Assembly: GCA_036507955.1 (NCBI GenBank)
Contig: DATCIH010000116.1
Location: forward strand, 62,001-126,000
Length of the DNA: 64,000 nucleotides
Direction: 5' to 3'
Source of the DNA: DATCIH01 sp036507955
GTDB lineage: Bacteria; Bacillota; Clostridia; Clostridiales; Clostridiaceae
Made by a program: the position numbers and the translations under genes. Below the pieces are notes generated by a model. That model ran no database searches, was not told the origin of the DNA, and was given only the letters and a program-made list of their open reading frames with translations. Of this stretch, positions 62,619-64,000 are shown piece by piece. Each line of letters opens with the position of its first letter. Position 1 is the first letter of the stretch.

Positions 62619-63581
62619 CTATTTAAGTGGGGATATTTCCGAATTCTCCAGTATATCTTTTTCTCGAAATAGGCTTGAAACAGCTTCATCGTAATCATAT
62701 AATCTTTCTGATTTCTTAATTCTTTTTGCATATTTTGCATTATCAGAAAACACTGAAATCATATAAAACCATAATTCTTTCATTTTAAATAAAACATTTT
62801 TATCTCCAAAGAGTGTTTTTTTATAATCTTCATAGATTTTATCATGAAAGTCTTTAAGTAAATCTTTTTCCAATTTAATATGATTTGTAATATCATTGAT
62901 CAGTCCGGGATTAGCTAATAATCCCCTACCAAACATTAAAGTAACTACACTTTGGAAATTAACGGAAAACTCCTTGTAATCTTTGATGGTAAAAATGTCA
63001 CCATTATAGCAAACGGGATTTTTGCTTGAAATCAAGGCTTCCTTAAAAATTATCAGATTAGGCTTATTTTTATAAAAATCTTTTTGAATCCTTGGATGAA
63101 TGATAAGCTCTTCCATAGGGTATTTATTAAAGATCTCGATTAAATCATAAAATTCTTCAGGTTGGTCTTTTCCTATTCTGGTTTTTATCGAGATTTTTGT
63201 GATGGATTGAGAAAATATTTCATATAAAAACGCATCAAGTTCATCTCTTTTTGAAAGAAATCCAGAACCTTTATTTTTTGAAACTACAGTCCTAGACGGA
63301 CATCCCAAATTTAAATTGATCTCATTATATCCCAGCAGCTTTATTTTCTTTGAAATATTAATAAAATCCTTTGCATTATTGGTTAGTAATTGTGGAATCA
63401 AAACTAGCCCTTGGTTGTTTTCTGGTAAAATATCATTTAATTCTCGAGTTCTAAAAGTTTCGTTTTGATTTGCAACAATAAACGGTGAAAAGTACTTATC
63501 TATATTATTGAAAAAAGCATTATGGGCATTTCTATAAATGTACCCAGTCAAACCTTCCATAGGTGCGAAATAAAAATTCAT
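62619..63581 (-). CDS. dus: tRNA-dihydrouridine synthase
   Basis: ATG 63581 is chosen because GGGGGTATC lies upstream and the protein then starts MNFYFAPMEGLTGYIYRNAH. The roughly 320-residue FMN enzyme has the APMEG motif, the catalytic-Cys region LNLGCPSRTVVSKNKGSGFL, KTRIGK and the FMN phosphate site FGRGLLANPGL. It reduces uridine to dihydrouridine in tRNA. It is monocistronic, and it belongs to the clostridial Dus branch that is shorter than DusB. Confidence 0.9.
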   Translation of the reverse strand: MNFYFAPMEGLTGYIYRNAHNAFFNNIDKYFSPFIVANQNETFRTRELNDILPENNQGLVLIPQLLTNNAKDFINISKKIKLLGYNEINLNLGCPSRTVVSKNKGSGFLSKRDELDAFLYEIFSQSITKISIKTRIGKDQPEEFYDLIEIFNKYPMEELIIHPRIQKDFYKNKPNLIIFKEALISSKNPVCYNGDIFTIKDYKEFSVNFQSVVTLMFGRGLLANPGLINDITNHIKLEKDLLKDFHDKIYEDYKKTLFGDKNVLFKMKELWFYMISVFSDNAKYAKRIKKSERLYDYDEAVSSLFREKDILENSEISPLK

Positions 63582-63664
63582 ATATCTGATACCCCCATCA
63601 GTTTTCATTGTACATGTTTTCAATGATGTCTCATGTGCTGAGTATGGTTATCTTTATTATTATA

Positions 63665-64000
63665 TTATAATGTAATCACTTTTGGAGCATCACTGAAAGA
63701 GTATAATGTTGCTTTACCTTCTTCAATATAGAAAACCTCAAAAATAGGATTTTCTGGTGATTTATATATTTTCTCAAAACTTGGCATGACTTCAAAAGCT
63801 TTAACCTTCGCATCCATACTTGAATCAAACACTGCTTTACCTTGTAGTCTTATCCATTCACCACCCACTGACATAGTACATACTTCGAAATATGGATTTG
63901 AAACTAACTGTTTATATATATCCTTTACGTTGCTTGTGCAAAAATATATTTTACCTTGGTGTTCCATGGCAAATCCAAATGGACGTACTCTTGGTTTATC
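63665..64000 (-). CDS. Pyridoxamine 5'-phosphate oxidase-family protein, partial (runs off the right edge)
   Basis: The frame is open to the window edge, and the ATG at 63967 is internal: upstream codons read PRVRPFGFAMEHQGK, typical of the family. The visible part has IYFCTSNVKDIYKQLVSNPY, EWIRLQGKAVF and a C-terminal VFYIEEGKATLYSFSD. Such split-barrel FMN proteins in clostridia are small (about 130-140 residues) and may act as flavin reductases or in antibiotic detoxification. The N-terminal 20 or so residues lie outside the window. Confidence 0.8.
   Translation of the reverse strand, partial: DKPRVRPFGFAMEHQGKIYFCTSNVKDIYKQLVSNPYFEVCTMSVGGEWIRLQGKAVFDSSMDAKVKAFEVMPSFEKIYKSPENPIFEVFYIEEGKATLYSFSDAPKVITL

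Overview
This is an AT-rich chromosomal window from a Clostridium-like Firmicute, probably a saccharolytic, spore-forming member of Clostridium sensu stricto. The evidence is the base composition, frequent TTG and GTG starts behind strong Shine-Dalgarno sequences, spore-coat genes (cotJABC), many YesN/YesM-type two-component systems, sugar ABC transporters, and a glycyl-radical enzyme, which implies anaerobic life. No rRNA, tRNA or CRISPR array was seen. The species is an inference.

Layout. (1) 1-10 kb is a surface-glycan locus: two glycosyltransferases, two nucleotide-sugar SDRs, an acyltransferase, two surface-type proteins (DUF6385-like), and a four-gene operon matching the WbpA-WbpB-WbpD-WbpE route to UDP-2,3-diacetamido-2,3-dideoxy-glucuronic acid. 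(2) 10.2-13 kb is a small phage-like island: LLH holin, HNH-like protein, a toxin/lysis-type holin with a long extra C-terminal domain, and a leaderless papain-like protease. (3) 13.2-21 kb is a xylose-type ABC transporter (binding protein, ATPase, permease) next to a three-component sensor (membrane-anchored sugar-binding protein, LytS-type kinase, YesN regulator), like XylFII-LytS-YesN of C. beijerinckii. (4) 21-23.4 kb holds wreckage: a lipoprotein gene broken at a poly-G tract, an internally deleted IS1634-type transposase and a GH125 mannosidase fragment. (5) 23.5-41 kb is the most interesting part: a YesN/YesM pair, two Gfo/Idh/MocA oxidoreductases, a glycyl-radical activase, a glycyl-radical enzyme with an atypical active-site motif (GCNW in place of GCVE), an LplABC-type sugar importer, a TIM-barrel isomerase/epimerase and a zinc alcohol dehydrogenase. 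I infer a radical-based anaerobic pathway for an unidentified carbohydrate or polyol. A second copy of the poly-G lipoprotein lies inside it, broken in the other phase. (6) 41-57 kb is mixed housekeeping and sporulation: two L,D-transpeptidases, glutamate decarboxylase, an FAH-family hydrolase, cotJABC with a divergent Met/Gly/His-rich coat-like gene, an APC transporter, a CheX-like protein with MshEN-like repeats beside a CheY-like regulator, an MFS transporter, an SDR and a zinc-ribbon membrane protein. (7) 56.8-61.3 kb is a run of decayed genes: M42 peptidase, CE2-like esterase, GH32 and a sugar ABC operon with its regulator. (8) 61.5-64 kb has a DUF2804 protein, a dihydrouridine synthase and a partial pyridoxamine-oxidase-family gene.

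Overall the window shows a genome rich in carbohydrate sensing and uptake modules, with several intact systems alongside the remains of others.
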